Shown: positions 23,886 to 37,229 of the stretch, piece after piece
Layout: each line of letters opens with the position of its first letter
How positions within the stretch are numbered: the first letter of the stretch is position 1
Assembly: GCF_901709675.1 (NCBI RefSeq)
Contig: NC_051105.1
Coordinates: 2,730,001 to 2,794,000 of the forward strand
Source: Syngnathus acus
Taxonomy: Eukaryota > Chordata > Actinopteri > Syngnathiformes > Syngnathidae
Length of the DNA: 64,000 nt
Reading direction: 5' to 3'
The notes under the pieces: model-generated
Databases searched by the model: none
The model's input: only the letters and a program-made list of their open reading frames with translations
Told to the model about the DNA's origin: nothing
Position numbers and translations under genes: made by a program

Positions 23886-26800
23886 CCTCCAGCTTCGCGT
23901 TAAGGAAAAACGTATTAACTTCTTCATTATGTCAATGGGTTCTTAATATTCAGTGTTATCTGTTTGCTGACATGATTCTTCATATTATGGATTGGTAAAC
24001 AACAGAAAAATTCCAGCGGCTTTTTTTCCTTCCTCGCAGCGCCGACTGTGGGTCTCGTTGTCCTTGTCGCATTAATTGGTTTGTCATTTAGCAGCGCGTT
24101 TGCACGCTCGTTTTGCATCGTGATCATTCTTTGTGCCGTAATGCGGCACATCGACACAAAGTCCTAATCCTGGCCTCAAGTGCAGGGTGCGGTATATTTA
24201 GAGTACGCTCGATTGTGTAGCTTATTATTGAATCTGAGCTGTTCAATTATGATGCGCTTTCGTGCCGTTTGGTTCGGGGCTAAGAACGAGGAGTGTACTA
24301 GAAATCGTTTCATGCGGTTATTCTGCATTTCTTGTTCTTTGAGGACTTTCTCTGATGAGATGAGACCCCCGCAGGCACTGAAAAGTGATACCCTAAAACA
24401 TAATGGAGAAAATATACATGCAGACTGGCTCTTTCTCACTTACTCAACTTTTTCCCCCCTGTCATCCCAGGCAGACCGCAATGGTGTGAACAGTTACCGA
24501 CCTAAAGACGATATCTTAAACAGAGTGGTACATGTGGACTGAGAGAAAGGAGCCCCCTTTGTCGTTGTCTGTAAAAGCTTTTATTCCTTGAGTTGCTGAC
24601 ACAGAATAGGGGAACAAGGTCATTAGAGAAATTTTCCAGTCGACCGTGCGGCGAGTCGGGACTTTAACAGAAATGCACAGAGTGGAAGAAAACATGCACA
24701 CACGTTTAATGTTAAATGCCAATAGCTCCAAAACAAACAGCACCAACAGGAATAGAGGAACAAAAGTACTTCCACTAAACCACCTTTCAGAGCCGGAGTT
24801 TAAAAAAAATGGTTGACGTGCCCAAAGAGCCAATGATTACGATAGCAGTAACTGAAAACATGGCCAATGACGGACGGTAAGGTCAAACCATGAAATTGAG
24901 GTGAAGTTTTTTGATTGCGTATGAAGTCTATTTGCCAGGGCATGGTACAAAAATACACAAAAATGTGGTGAGTTTTTTTGGCCAAATAGCAAAGTACAAG
25001 ATAAGATTAGTGAACCGCAAATATCCGGAGTTTTGTCGCACGTACCTCCAAATTTTGATATTTTTTTTTCATCTGCAAAATGATAAACAGCACTCAATAT
25101 TTTGATGCTTTTCATTGGACGGCAGCGATATCATCCCCCTCTAGCCCATAGCCCCCCCCCTCCCCTACACACTCTCAATAGGCTTGCAAAGTGTGAAGTA
25201 CATTTTTGTTCTCGTGTTTTTTTATACCAATTTTAATTCCACAGCTGCATATCTGAGAAGCAGGATTTTCTTGGTTGGCTTCCCAAAACATTTCCTTTCT
25301 CTCTATGGTAGCCCCCCCCCCTCCACTTCTATCCTCCCTCACCCATTCCATTGCCTTCTCCTTACCCCTGCAATCCCTAACCTCTATCCCGCCTCTCTAC
25401 CCCATCACTGCCACCCTTCCCTTCCGTTGCCGGGGGGGCTGATTATTTTCATGGATACGCCGGCATCCGCTGCCAGATCTTACCAGCCCGAGCCTCTTCT
25501 CTCCGAACCTCCCCTCCCCGCCTCCCCCGCCTCCACATCGCCGCATACCTCCGCTTAGAATAACCAATCTGATGATGTGACAGTTTCTTTCTCCCCGTAG
25601 AAAATCTGCCGCTAACCCTTTTTCACTCTCCCTCTCGTGCTTTTTTTCCCTCCCGGATTCCAGCGTTGTTTGACATGTTATGGAAGGGTTTCAGCTTGCC
25701 ACCTCCGCAATCCTCATTCTATCCCAGGGAAGCGGTTTGGCATGGGAATCTTTAATACTTGGCAGAGGATGCTGAAGGAGGTGGTGATAGAGGGATGGCA
25801 ACTGGGGGATGATTTAAAATTATTTTTGTCAAAACACACTCCCTGTCTGTCGAGCTGTTCTAGTTGTAGCATCATCTTTGATGTATTCTAACATGTTTTT
25901 CACAAAAAAATGCGAAATTACGCCAAAGCAAAGTACACGGGTCTAAGTTTGTTGACACGAAACAAAGGTGGCTATTTGATCTTTTCAGGGGGCCGTTGCC
26001 ATAGCGCTCACAAGGAGGAGAACGTTTGTGACATGGAGTCTTGCGCTGTAGGACTTGGTGCCTAATTTGAATCCCTGTAGTTTTGGTGTTTACCTCTAAG
26101 ATGCCAGTCAGAAGTTCTAGACGAAGTTTGTAGTGCAATTAAAGGTGAAGGTCGACAAACCTTTGCTTGGTTCTCTAATGTAATATCATATCTAAGCTAT
26201 AGCCTCCGCTAGCTGAATGCTAACAGAGTACAATGCCTAACTCCATCAGGCTAACAATTAGCATCTATGTTACGGTTTTGTTACCCTTCAAACAACCGGG
26301 ATATGCGAACACAAATAGGGCCATATAACAAGACTCGCGTGCGTATATTCTTTATCCTCAGTAGATAACTTCTAATCTTACTGCCGTACTGAGAAGTTGA
26401 GAGACAAGTTGAGCCCCAGTACAGTATATCCGTATTTCTGCCTTATGCTGCCTCCAGGTGGCCACTGTTGGCCTTTCTGTTTTGTTTTAGACTTTTCCAT
26501 TTGACATGAATTGAAACAACTAGTAACAATTTGTAGTATTCCTCCAGATCTGATAAAAAAAAAAAAAAAATCCTCTTTGAATTTTCTGTGCTTTTTGTTT
26601 CTGCAATGTATGCCTGAACGTAGCCACTTGAGAGGATTCAATTGGAGCTATCACTTGAACTTGCGTAGTGTAAATCCAGTTGCATGCGGCCTCATGCCAA
26701 TCACACATCAACTCATCGCTTTGCCCAGCGGTGTGACGGTGGTCATTAAGTCGTCCATTGTCATCACCCGTCATCAGCGTCATTGTCACGCAATCATACA

Positions 26801-27829
26801 GTTGGGATTTGCCAATTAAAATTCGCTGCTGTTTAGTTTGAATCTGGGAGTCTTGGAGGAGGTTAATCAACACTCTCTTGTTTCATTGTCTCTCTTAATA
26901 TGTGGGCCAAAAGTGGCCATATGTTTTTTTTTTCTTTTAATTTATTTGATATTTTATCAGACTTGTAGCAAGATCTTTCCCACTCCTTGATGACTGATGT
27001 CATTATGCAGATATGTCATTGCATTGTTCACAAATGTCTACTTGCGTCATTTACGAACATTGTGTGCTCAAACTGATGGATCAGTTTTACTGTAAAGCAG
27101 ATTATCTCTTCCATAAAGGTCATGTCCAATTTTAGGTTGCGCATGTGAAAAATGGTGCAACCTAATAAGTGTAAAAAAAAAAAAGACAAATAAATAAAAA
27201 TGAATAAATAAATAAAAATAAATATGCATGTCCATCATAATGCCACAATAAAAATGAATAACCTGAAAATACAATGGGCTCTACTACAGATGGACACGAA
27301 TGGTCTCCAAGTGCAACTTTATGACCACCTTCCATAAGAAGAGTGCATTTATAATCGCAAAGTGCTTTAATGCCTTTCAATTAACTCTTTCAATTTCATT
27401 GAGCTCTCTACATTCAACCAACCTTTCTATGCACACATTTGAGTGAGGTCACGCTGTTTCTTTAAGAGCACATCAATCAAGAACCTTCAAAAGAATATTT
27501 CCGTAAACAAATCAAAGTAAATAACTCTAGTTTGACATCTTAATAGGGAAATCTGAATGTACTTTTTCAGTAGCAGTAATAACTATAAAAAATAATTTCG
27601 GATTGAAACTATAATTTGAGTCCGAGAGCTATAACACAGTAGTGCTCTGCGATCTGGACAAAATTTGATGCGAAAACGGTACACAAGGCATGCATACGCC
27701 GTGGCCAATATTAACATGTATGGCAGAGTAGATAGTCCCATCCACAGCGAGCTGTAACAATGTGAGGCTCCTTCTCAGCATGCAGAGCAGCCATTCCCTC
27801 CCCAAACTCCCCCCTAGTGTGAGGCGGAG

Positions 27830-27905
27830 CAGGCAGAGCTGTCATTGTTTAACGCCTCCCCTGATTAGTTTACTCTCGCCTGATTAGAAATTAATTAAAA
27901 TGATG
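27830..27905. promoter_or_regulatory. Candidate conserved non-coding element with paired CCTGATTAG
   Basis: Seen: CATTGTT (SOX-type), CCTGATTAG at 27860-27868 and again at 27879-27887, then AAATTAATTAAAATGATGAC. Two identical homeodomain-type sites 19 bases apart next to a SOX-type site. Regulatory role is inferred. Confidence 0.35.
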
Positions 27906-28315
27906 ACACAGATCCCACGATGGGGTAGTGTTGATGGTGTTGGGGGGGAGGGCTGATGGTGGAATAAATGTAAAATAACTGACGGACAAGGAGGGTAAAT
28001 TTAGAAAAAAAACACAGGGGTGGATTGGGGGGGTTTATGGTAACTTCCACCGGGAAGGGAGCGTAGGGGTGACTCCAGGAGGTTTTAGATGGGGGTGTGG
28101 AGTATGTGGCAAGCAGGGCTAAGTGTTTTGGGACTGGGGGTGGCAAACAGGACTTAATGAGTGACTCTTGTCGCAATCAGAACATCATTTCCTCATGCAT
28201 TCTAATGAGCCGGAGAGGAGATGGGCTCCGTCTCTTTAATTTATTCAATATATTTTGCATATTCACCGTGTTTATTTAATAACATGGTGGTGGTCGTTTA
28301 GTGAGTGGCAGGGAG

Positions 28316-28317
<2 letters not shown>

Positions 28318-28351
<34 letters not shown>
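28318..28351. repeat. (GT)17 microsatellite
   Basis: Seen: a clean GT run. Confidence 0.95.
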
Positions 28352-28354
<3 letters not shown>

Positions 28355-29009
28355 TTATTAATCAACAGCCTTCATCACATCACGCTGCAAATATCCCAGA
28401 ATGACTTTTCTCATGTCACATCTCCTCAGGACACCATCTCTTCCTTGCTTCATTGCATCCGCACACACGGAGAAGTGCAACAAATCGGAACAATAGCTGC
28501 GGCAGTATTACGCCGAGGCCCCGATAGCAATCGCACTTGTGCAAATATGAGGCTCCTAAACAAGGCTAACACGTACGTCGCCTACGCATGGATGAGCCGG
28601 TAATTCTTTCTACTAATAACGCTCCCCCCCGGAGCCCTGTTATCCCATCGCATCACGTTTGCTCCTCCCTCCCTGGTCAAGAATACTCACTTGTAATTCT
28701 TTGCAAGCTCAAAAACAAATATTGGCGCAAGGTTTTGGAAACAATTATGTTGTTTACATTTCAATAGTGAAAATGTGTCAGATTGGAGTATGTGTATGTA
28801 ACGTATAGGTGCTTTAGATTTTTTTCTTTTTTTTTTTGAAAACTAGTTGTCTAGTTGGAACAAACCTAGTTTGGTGTGGCCCAACTCTAACATTCCAAAC
28901 GAGGGGCAGAGATGCGAGCTGCTCAATGTTCCCACCTTCCTCAAATGTCAGGGTGATTACAGTTGTCATGAGATTACATTTAAAGAGGTCAAACATTTTT
29001 TTTTTTTGT

Positions 29010-29060
29010 ACAATAATGTGATCTATGCTCCCCCACTGCTCGAAACAGGTTATTCTGATT
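29010..29060 (+). repeat. Unclassified interspersed repeat, short fragment
   Basis: Seen: 'acaataatgtgatctatgct' and 'cccccactgctcgaaacagg' resemble 7062-7100 at moderate identity. It has no flanking similarity that I can follow. Confidence 0.3.
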
Positions 29061-29774
29061 AACATTGCGTTTGTTCAAGTTGTGTTATACCCAACGCCAA
29101 CCAAAGTATACATCCAATCGCTGATTTAATACGCAAACAAACTAGCTAATTCCTTACTCTAGCATTGATTAAAATGATACCAAAATGGAGCCAGCGACAG
29201 CCGTGTGATCCCGAGCCACCACTGTGCAAAAGTAATGAAAACAATGAGCCAACCAATATTACCATTATAATACCAGTATTAAGCGGATACTAATATGGAA
29301 CAGAGACCTACCCGCCTGGGTCACAAGGTTCTTTCCGCAACGTGGAAGTAACAGCGATCACAAAACAACCCAACTTCAATGTAGCTAACGTTACTATTTT
29401 CAATTATTATTATCTAAAAAAAAAAAAAAAAAAAACATCCAGGCGAAAATTACACCACGGCTTCCGTAGAAGTTTGCAATCAAACATAATTTGCATTCAA
29501 GTGGTTGTATTTGTTTTCAAGCTTTTTTTCCACCACGTCATATTGCATAAAAATAAGAGATGAAGTAGGGGGAGACGATTAGCATTAATTTGTGAAAAAA
29601 AAATGCGAATTTGGACATGGGGGGTGTTCGGCACACAGCGGCATAAACATACAGAAATTCTCCCAAGGTGTCTATCACATATCAGTTTACTCTTGTCACA
29701 TCTCCTCGTTTTCTTTCTCCCCTTATCCATGTTGTAATATAATCAAAGTATTGTGTGTGTGCAGGAGTTTTTCT

Positions 29775-29806
29775 TGTGTGTGTGTGTGCGTGCGTGCGTG
29801 TGTGTG
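29775..29806. repeat. (TG)n/(TGCG)n microsatellite
   Basis: Seen: a TG run with a central TGCG block. Confidence 0.9.
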
Positions 29807-30179
29807 AAGAAGGGGCGATGCAGAGCCCTGTGAGTTTCCCATAGTGATGAGGGCCCGTCGTTCTCCTGGTAACCTAATTGGCATGTGTTTCCTGGCAGGT
29901 CTTATTATGGCCTCCTCCTAATCACTGTCCCCATGCAGCCCCTAACAAGAGGCAGCTACAGTGTGGCCGCCACCGTCGCACTGAAGGAGCTCGTCTTTTG
30001 TTGTTTTATTTCTTTCTCCTTTTCTTCCTTCTCCTCCGCCTCCTGGACAGACAGCCTGATTATACAGTTCCATAAGTACAGGAGCGCCTATGAATGTTTA
30101 TGTATTTTTCTATGTATATATATTTTTTTTTCTGACAGTGGAAGACTGACTCTCGTTTACCGCCTGACTGTGTGTAGAC

Positions 30180-30275
30180 CTTAATTGGGAAATGCTTTAA
30201 ATAATTTCTAATTACAACAAGTGCGACAATAATTGGCGGGATAATCTGTGGATTAATTAGCTGGGTAGTGTACGT
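30180..30275. promoter_or_regulatory. Candidate conserved non-coding element, homeodomain/SOX-type site cluster
   Basis: Seen within 80 bases: TTAATTGG, TCTAATTACAACAAG, GACAATAATTGG, GATAATC and GATTAATTAGC. This is the densest such cluster outside the repeats. GACAAT matches the SoxB core ACAAT. Regulatory role is inferred. Confidence 0.38.
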
Positions 30276-33200
30276 GTGTGTGTGTTTGGTCAGCATGCAT
30301 GTGGGTCATTTTGTCTGTTTGTGTGTGTGTGTGTGGGGGGGTGTTTGTGTGCACCCCCCAACCTCCACCCCCACTCCCGCCAACTGCAGACACACACACT
30401 GACAACACACTCGGCAAGGGCTGCTGAATGGAGGCCAGGTTGTGCAGCTTGCTAATGGAATCCTGCCCACTCGAGGAGGTCTGTCAAGGAGGAGGGCCAA
30501 GACAGAAGCAGCTTTGTTGGACAAGTTTTTTTCATGGGTGGCCCCCACCCTCCAACCTCCCTGAGACCCCCCTCATTTGTATCACAGCGGGCAGCCCCCC
30601 CCCCCACCATCGTATTTAACAGCTAACCTCACCTCGCGCAGCCGTCCCATCCCCAGCCAGTCCCCTTCTCCCTTCTTTTCTTTCTTTGGCTAAATGACAC
30701 ATTTTATTTTCTTTGACCCAATGCGCTCCCAAGCCAGAGTGCCGCTCCCTCCCCCCTTCCCTTTCTCTTTTTTTCCACCACTCTCTCCTCCGCTTCAGCC
30801 GTGTTCACCCTCTTGTGCCCTGCTCCACCTTTCCCTCCTCCCGTCTTCCTGTCGTGGAGAGGGCTAGCTACGGCGCCCTGCCTCTTGAGTGGGGTACTTC
30901 CACCTGGTCCACCCTCTAATTACTGCACTCTTCCCTCTTGGGAATACAGTAAAAAAGGAAGAAATAGAGGAGAGAGTGTGTGTCGGGGGGAGAGCACTTG
31001 TTGCACCAAGCATTGCATTTTGCTCTGAATTACCACAACTTCCCCCTTGTTCAATTATACACGAAGAAAGTTCAAGGTTGGTATCATACTTGCTGGGTAT
31101 TACTTTTTCCGTTTATCTTTTTCTGCTTTTTACCTTGATCACACGATGTGCAGCATTCCCCTCCTCCCCCCTCCCCGCACCATCGCTTCTCCTTCGGCCT
31201 CGCTGACAGATGGCTGTCAAGGGCGTCCAAATTGGAAGCAGGAAGCAAGTAAACAAACGAGGCCCAGATCAATATGGCATCTTAATTGAACAGTGACACA
31301 AACATGATGCCGCCGCCTGCTAACCAACCTTTTTTTTTTTTTCTTTCTTCAAGGCTTCACAAAGCCTTAACGTTCTGGGCACTTCATTAGGTACACCTGC
31401 AGATTCTTGCTAAAAGAAAAAAATGGCTGCCTAAAGCTGGTTGTGGATTAGTGAGATACATTAATTTACAAAATGTGTTGAACTGCATCATACTATAGGT
31501 GCTGATATTTCACTCGTGTATTCATTTAGTCCTCGGCATTCTAAAATGAAAGGCCTTACTTATTCAATATATTTAACAGTAGTTTTTTGATTGAATTTTT
31601 TGGTTCAAACGTGATGCAGTGAATTTAGTTAAAAATGGAGAAACTAAGAAATTAGAAATTTACAGTAGAAATATGCACGAGGGAAACACTGTACAGCAGT
31701 GCTGTTCACCTTCCGATGTTGCTTTAAATTAGCATTGAGCACATCTAAAAAGACAGAATTTGCTAATCCATCGTGAGATTGTGCTGGTGTTGCGCTTTTT
31801 GCTCCATTCTCGCAGCATGACAGCTGCAGATGGAGAATTTGGGGGTCTCACCTGGGTGTGCAGCCCCAGTCTGACATTTACTGGGCCAGGACAAGGACAT
31901 ACCATCTCCCGTCTCCCTCCCAGTTAATCAGACTGGTGTGAAAGGCAGGCTGATAAGGCCATTGTCTGCCTGACAATGTCTTGGTGATAGGCCCGCAGTG
32001 GCCAACTGGATGGCGCGTCAAACCGTCCCGTACGCGCACCCCCACCGCAGCCCTCACCCCCAAACACTTTTCTCAAAGCTCGCTTCCCAGTGCCCCCGCT
32101 GTTGCCTTTGCCTCCCACCGCCCCCTCGCTATCCTCTCCTGACCTCGCTCCTTGGCTCCGCTCTTCTTCGGGCCTCCATTGAGCGTCCGCAGGGCCACCA
32201 GAGGGAACTCATTAGTGCTCTGCTCCCAGGTTAATTGGCTTGCCGCAAGAAAAGGAGCCGGGACCGAGACATGAATGAGAAGAACACCCACTCTGTGTGC
32301 GAAGAAAAGGAAATCGACCCGTGCGCTTCTCACGCTGGCAGCTCCTCTAAACAGTGATGCAGCTGCTGTCAGGCCAGATGTGAACCCAAACGACTGATTA
32401 ACGCCGCGAGCTGCGCTAACTGCGTGTACGGAAGGGGGGAGAGGCCTTGGCCCCTATTGTTGGTGCTATCTATCGTGGCGCTGCGCAACAAATCTGCAGG
32501 GCGCTTGGTTCGACAGGTCCATATTTCCCCGAAGAAAAGAAACGCGATAACCATCGGGCTGAACTGAAAAGTGTTATCCGTAAGCTATCGCAGTGCAGAT
32601 AGGGCCTGGATTCGTGCGCAGTGAAGCCATCTGATGGAAGTGACTCTTGAGGGAGCATGTTGGAGCACCGGTGCTTGTGACAATGCCAGGAGGCCCGCAA
32701 GTGCACTCTAAGCGCTGTCGGGTCTTTAATTAACCACGCCGCTTCCTGTCACCTCCGACCCCCGCCCGGCACATGGCGGCCGGCAGATGACCAGTCAGAC
32801 CTTTTCGCCACACTAGAATGTCAAGGCCTGACCTTCACCAAGGTCGTTCTGTATGTTAGCAGGCCACTTCCTGGCTCATGCTAGATGACTATTTTTGATT
32901 CGGAACGGTTTGATACTGCCTCAAAGAACAAAGGATTTTGTCAAATATTTTGTCATTCAGTCATTGCTACAAAAACAAAATCTTATAACCAAAGTTGATA
33001 AATTGTAGGAAATCGTGTTTTTTGTCTGTTTGGGTGACCTGAAATGACAGGGCAACACTTTTTGGGTGGCAGAACAGTTTCACTGTGACTGAAATGGTAA
33101 AAAGACAAATGTTCTTTAACATCTGTGGAAAAAAATGTGAATATTATATTTAGATATAATAATAATATATTTTATATTTTTCTTTATTTACCCCACCATG

Positions 33201-33834
33201 TGTTATGGAATGTTCATTAATGGAGATAAGACATTTTCACTCCAAGGCGACCGAGCCGTAACAAAAAAAAAAACATCTTCCAAAGTGAAAGAATAGTAGC
33301 ACATATTAATTTAGTTTTTATGTCTGCTGCCGACGTCTTTGTTCATGGAGTGTCATGTGAGACTGTACCATTTTTAATTTAAGAGTTTACTTACTGACTT
33401 GAGCTGGACTGGACATAAGATAGGAATGTACCATTCATTATATTATTACGACAAACTCACTGGCCTCACAATATCTCTATTTCTTCTCCCTGGAGCCAGT
33501 TTCCGAGAAAAGCTGGCCTTTGTACTAGAACTGTTTTCCATCCTCTCCTTTCTTCTTCTGCAGTCAATCTTTTTTTGCCGTCTTTTCTCCCCCGGTGAGA
33601 TGATAAGAGGATCAGTGTTTGGCGCTGTGCTCGTATATTTGTACGAGAAGGCCTGAGACTCCTCACTCGGGCCTCACCTGACACACTGACGACGAGGATT
33701 ATACCAACGCGGTAACTGTTTGCCCCGCCTACCTCCTCCTCCTCTTGGCTCGGGTTCTGGCTTAGTGCGTTGTTGGACCATTACTCCCTTGTAACCGCCA
33801 TTCTCTCTCGTGCGCTCTCTCGCTCTCTCTCTCT

Positions 33835-33881
<47 letters not shown>

Positions 33882-36029
33882 CTAAGCACCCCCACCTGCC
33901 TCATGCCCCTTGTCTTTTCAAATGGGAGAAAGCAAAAGATGGAAAAAGGAGGGGAGGGAGGCATCTGCATAGATTTGCTGCCATTGTGTGTCAATCATTT
34001 TCTGCGTGTGTGTGTTTGTGCGTGCTTGCGTGCGTACGCTTATCCACTAATGATAATACAGTAAGATGCTGAGAAGCACAGAGTGGGCTGGAGAGGTTCT
34101 GGTCCATGGACTCAGCAGCTGTTGCTGTGTGCGCATGTGTTAAGTGCCTTGAGTTTGTACAGTGTGCGCAGTAATAGTACAGTAAGAAGACCTTCAATAA
34201 TCCACAGGGGAGGAGAGAGGTTCTCTTCCTGGTCCGTTACTAAATGTTGTCTCCGGAGCATTAGAAATTGTTTTAGTGTTGATTACTAATTCTAATGATT
34301 TTTCTTTTGTCTTTGATTCATGATTAATAGCCCAACCTAATGTGCTTTGTAAATAAATACATTTTAAATTAAAGTCTGGACTTGTCAGCTTTTTCATGTT
34401 CAGGTGAGCTCAAAATCACAAGCAAAACTGAGCAATTAATAAGCATGCAGAAGGATAAGAGGTCCTTCACATCCGAACCAAAACAGTTGACGATATTGTG
34501 AACTGGCAGGAGGTCCAGGGTGTGATTCACTTGAGGTCAGGTGGGCCAGACCCAGTCTCACGATTGCCATGTGACAGGTTGAGGTGTCATTGAGGTCACA
34601 TGAGGTGGCTTTCTTTGGTACTGCTACAATCAAAAAGTTGCATCTTTTCTTGCGTCAGAGGACCCTTTGCTGGAGGCCAGACAGAATTCCTCTTGTCGTT
34701 GAAATTCCCGAGTAGTTAAGGTGATCTAATAAAGCATTGTTATGCTAATTGTACGTCGACATTTATGTTGGTTAGATAGTCAAACACAGCTAGAATATAT
34801 ACTCTCATATATGACCCCCTCAAAATAAAGCACTTCCAATATTTTGGAGTGGCAGGGGAGCCATATGCAAGCTTGTATAGCGTAAGAGCAATTTTTTCAT
34901 GATAAGTTTTATTTGTCAATTTGAGTTATTCCCTTGTTCTTTGTAATCTAAAATAGCCTTGCTGTTCGTTTGTGTGTGGAAGATCTCGAGTGGTTCCAAT
35001 GCAGGGCTCTTGCTGCTTCTCCACTGTACCGGTGATACAGTAAGTCGTCCTTGAGGAGGACGGAGGGTCGTGCATGGTCATAAGTGCGTGTTTCTTAGTG
35101 GTTCATTTGGAATGTAAAAGTGCAATTGCTTGTAAAAAAAAAAAAGTCATATTTTTTAAAGCATAATGCTGAAAATAACAGACTTGTTAAAATGTTCCTC
35201 CCTTTCACCTTTTTTTTCTAACTCATCATGTCCCTGCAGGAACACTCATGCACCCATCCTCCCCCCACTTTCAGTTTTTTTTTTTTTTTTGCCGGTGTCA
35301 TAAGTGGGTGTGCAGAGTATCGCCTTGAGCTGCAGCTGAACATGAAATCAACACAAACTGGGGCAGTGACAGTCTTTAAATCGGCTTTAGATCACTATGA
35401 AAAGGTAAAGGATTAGGACGCTTTTCTGCCGTCGCGAGGAGATAGGATGGCGTTCTTGGAGGAGCGCCCACTCCTCGCAGCCCACTTTGGGGCCGGGTGT
35501 CTATCTTCTAATCTTCTAAAGCACTCTGCTTTTGTCGCCATTTGCATGGAGTGTGGCCTACATAGTTACTTAGCATACGCTCGTGTTTGCTGGGCTTCAA
35601 AGCTCCCTGTGATGGAGGATGAATGTGACTCTTCTACACAATTTCAACATTTCCTACCCTTCTATTTATATGCCATTGTCATCTGTTTAGTCGCTTTTCA
35701 TTTTGCATCACTTTTTTACACCGCAATTACTCAATATTTATTTGTAAAATGCTATTTTTTTTAATCCTTTTAAGTCATTTTTTGAAATGTCCAGATCTGC
35801 TTCCATGAAAGTCGCTTTTGTGTTTATTTGATTTGATTATACACGAGACGCATTTTTAGGAATTCTTTTCTCATCTAATTTACATGAAAATATTTTTTAT
35901 TTGTGAGAGATTTTTTAATTACATTAAATGTATATATTATTTTTTTTTTGCCTTGCTTTACTTTACAGTTACTGTTTTGAGCATGAACATCTTCCCCGAG
36001 GGGTCCTCATGAGCTACTTTGTCCCAGAG
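30276..36029. other. Intergenic, no gene seen
   Basis: C/T-rich strands at 30340-30900 and 31140-31180 produce false Pro-rich frames. Block 31840-32480 is GC-balanced, repeat-free and might hold conserved sequence. A (CA)19 tract is at 33842. No domain recognised in any frame. Confidence 0.55.
33842..33879. repeat. (CA)19 microsatellite
   Basis: Seen: the longest clean CA run in the window, preceded by a CTCTCT stretch. Confidence 0.95.
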
Positions 36030-36260
36030 CATCTCCAAACAACATAAATGAAATTTCCCAAAAGAAAAACGTCGCTCTTGTTATTCAGATGCTGCGTGGA
36101 GGCTCTTTTGTGCGCCTTTAATTATTCTCCGCTATCAGGACGGTCCACAGGGTAATTAGTCACTTCTCTCCAAAGAAAACTCCTCCGATTCATATCAGCC
36201 TTAACTCGGCCATTTTAAAAAGCGACATGTCGGTGGAGTTCATGATAGCCCTATGAGTTG
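36030..36260. promoter_or_regulatory. Candidate conserved non-coding element
   Basis: Seen: 'ctcttgttattcagatgctg' (about 36077-36096) resembles a degenerate SOX-POU composite site. It is followed by 'cctttaattattctcc' and 'cagggtaattagtcac'. Repeat-free. The composite site is a loose match. Confidence 0.32.
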
Positions 36261-37229
36261 GTTTATTTATTTATTGAATCACATGCATTTACTCAATTTT
36301 CTTTCTTGAGCATCAAATGTGTGGGCAGTTAAAATGTTGCGGCATGCACATTTCATCGAGAATACAGGACAAAGGTGTTGGCAAGTGTCTCTCGAAGGCG
36401 ACCGCGCACTCCTTCTTTTTACAAGTCAACACAAGCTGTGCAAATGCTTCAATTAACGGGGAGGGAAAAGAGCTGAGTCGATAAGGCTAAAACATTTCCT
36501 TTTTTTAATTTCGTTACATAGCTAATCAAGTTTTTATTCATTTTTGCCTCAGAGTTAATAGTTCAAGGAGTGTTAAAAATTGTATCATTCCATTTCCAGC
36601 AACTCAAATTAGTGAGAACATTAGGTACGGTACTGCGAATCTGAATAGAATTCAATAAAAAAAAATCTGATACCTCTTTTACTAAAATGATAGGGCTCAC
36701 TTTTTGTGGATCGTGGAGTATTTGTTAGGGTTTTTCTAGATTGCATAATTTAGTACAAACTATAATTTTATTGCCTACTGAAATGAATGAATTGTTAAAT
36801 TAATAACATCAGCTTTATGCATAATTGTTTGGGCGCGGTGCCTTTATTGGATCTCATTCGGTTGTGCCGGTTTACCTAATTGCGTGGCATATGTCTGGCA
36901 TTTTGTCATAAATTTCTAAAAACAAATGCAAGGAATTCTTATGAGAAGTTTGAAAAATGTGAACCCATTTATTTGATCAGAGCATCCATCTAGCTCAGTT
37001 CCTATACACATTTAATATGGCCCAAGGATTACTCTCGAAAATGATTCCCCAGGCCTGCTCTTAAGGCATCAACAATATTTGATGGAGCGCATGATGATTT
37101 AACAGTAATGAAGATGGCAACACAAAGTGAGTGTGCGCGCCTTGTGCAAACAACCAGTGACCTAGTAGGAGCTGTGGATTGATAATGTGTCCTTTTTAGA
37201 GCCTGCTCAAAGGGGGTGTTTTTCTAATC
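36261..37229. other. Intergenic, no gene seen
   Basis: Unique-looking AT-rich sequence between two candidate regulatory blocks. No repeat or frame stands out. Confidence 0.5.

Larger units (their letters stand above)
20875..27829. other. Intergenic, no gene seen
   Basis: Contains the candidate elements at 22.5 and 23.7 kb. C-rich/T-rich tracts at about 25135-25165 and 25310-25440 give Pro/Ser-rich false frames. Otherwise unique-looking, with no recognised transposon. Confidence 0.55.
27906..30179. other. Intergenic, no gene seen
   Basis: GT tracts, a poly-A run of about 20 near 29417, and a short repeat fragment at 29010. Block 29820-30070 is repeat-poor with no credible frame. Confidence 0.55.

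Noticed and set aside
25184-25558. 124-codon plus-strand frame
   Set aside because: Second half is Pro/Ser repeat from a C/T-rich tract; likely chance.
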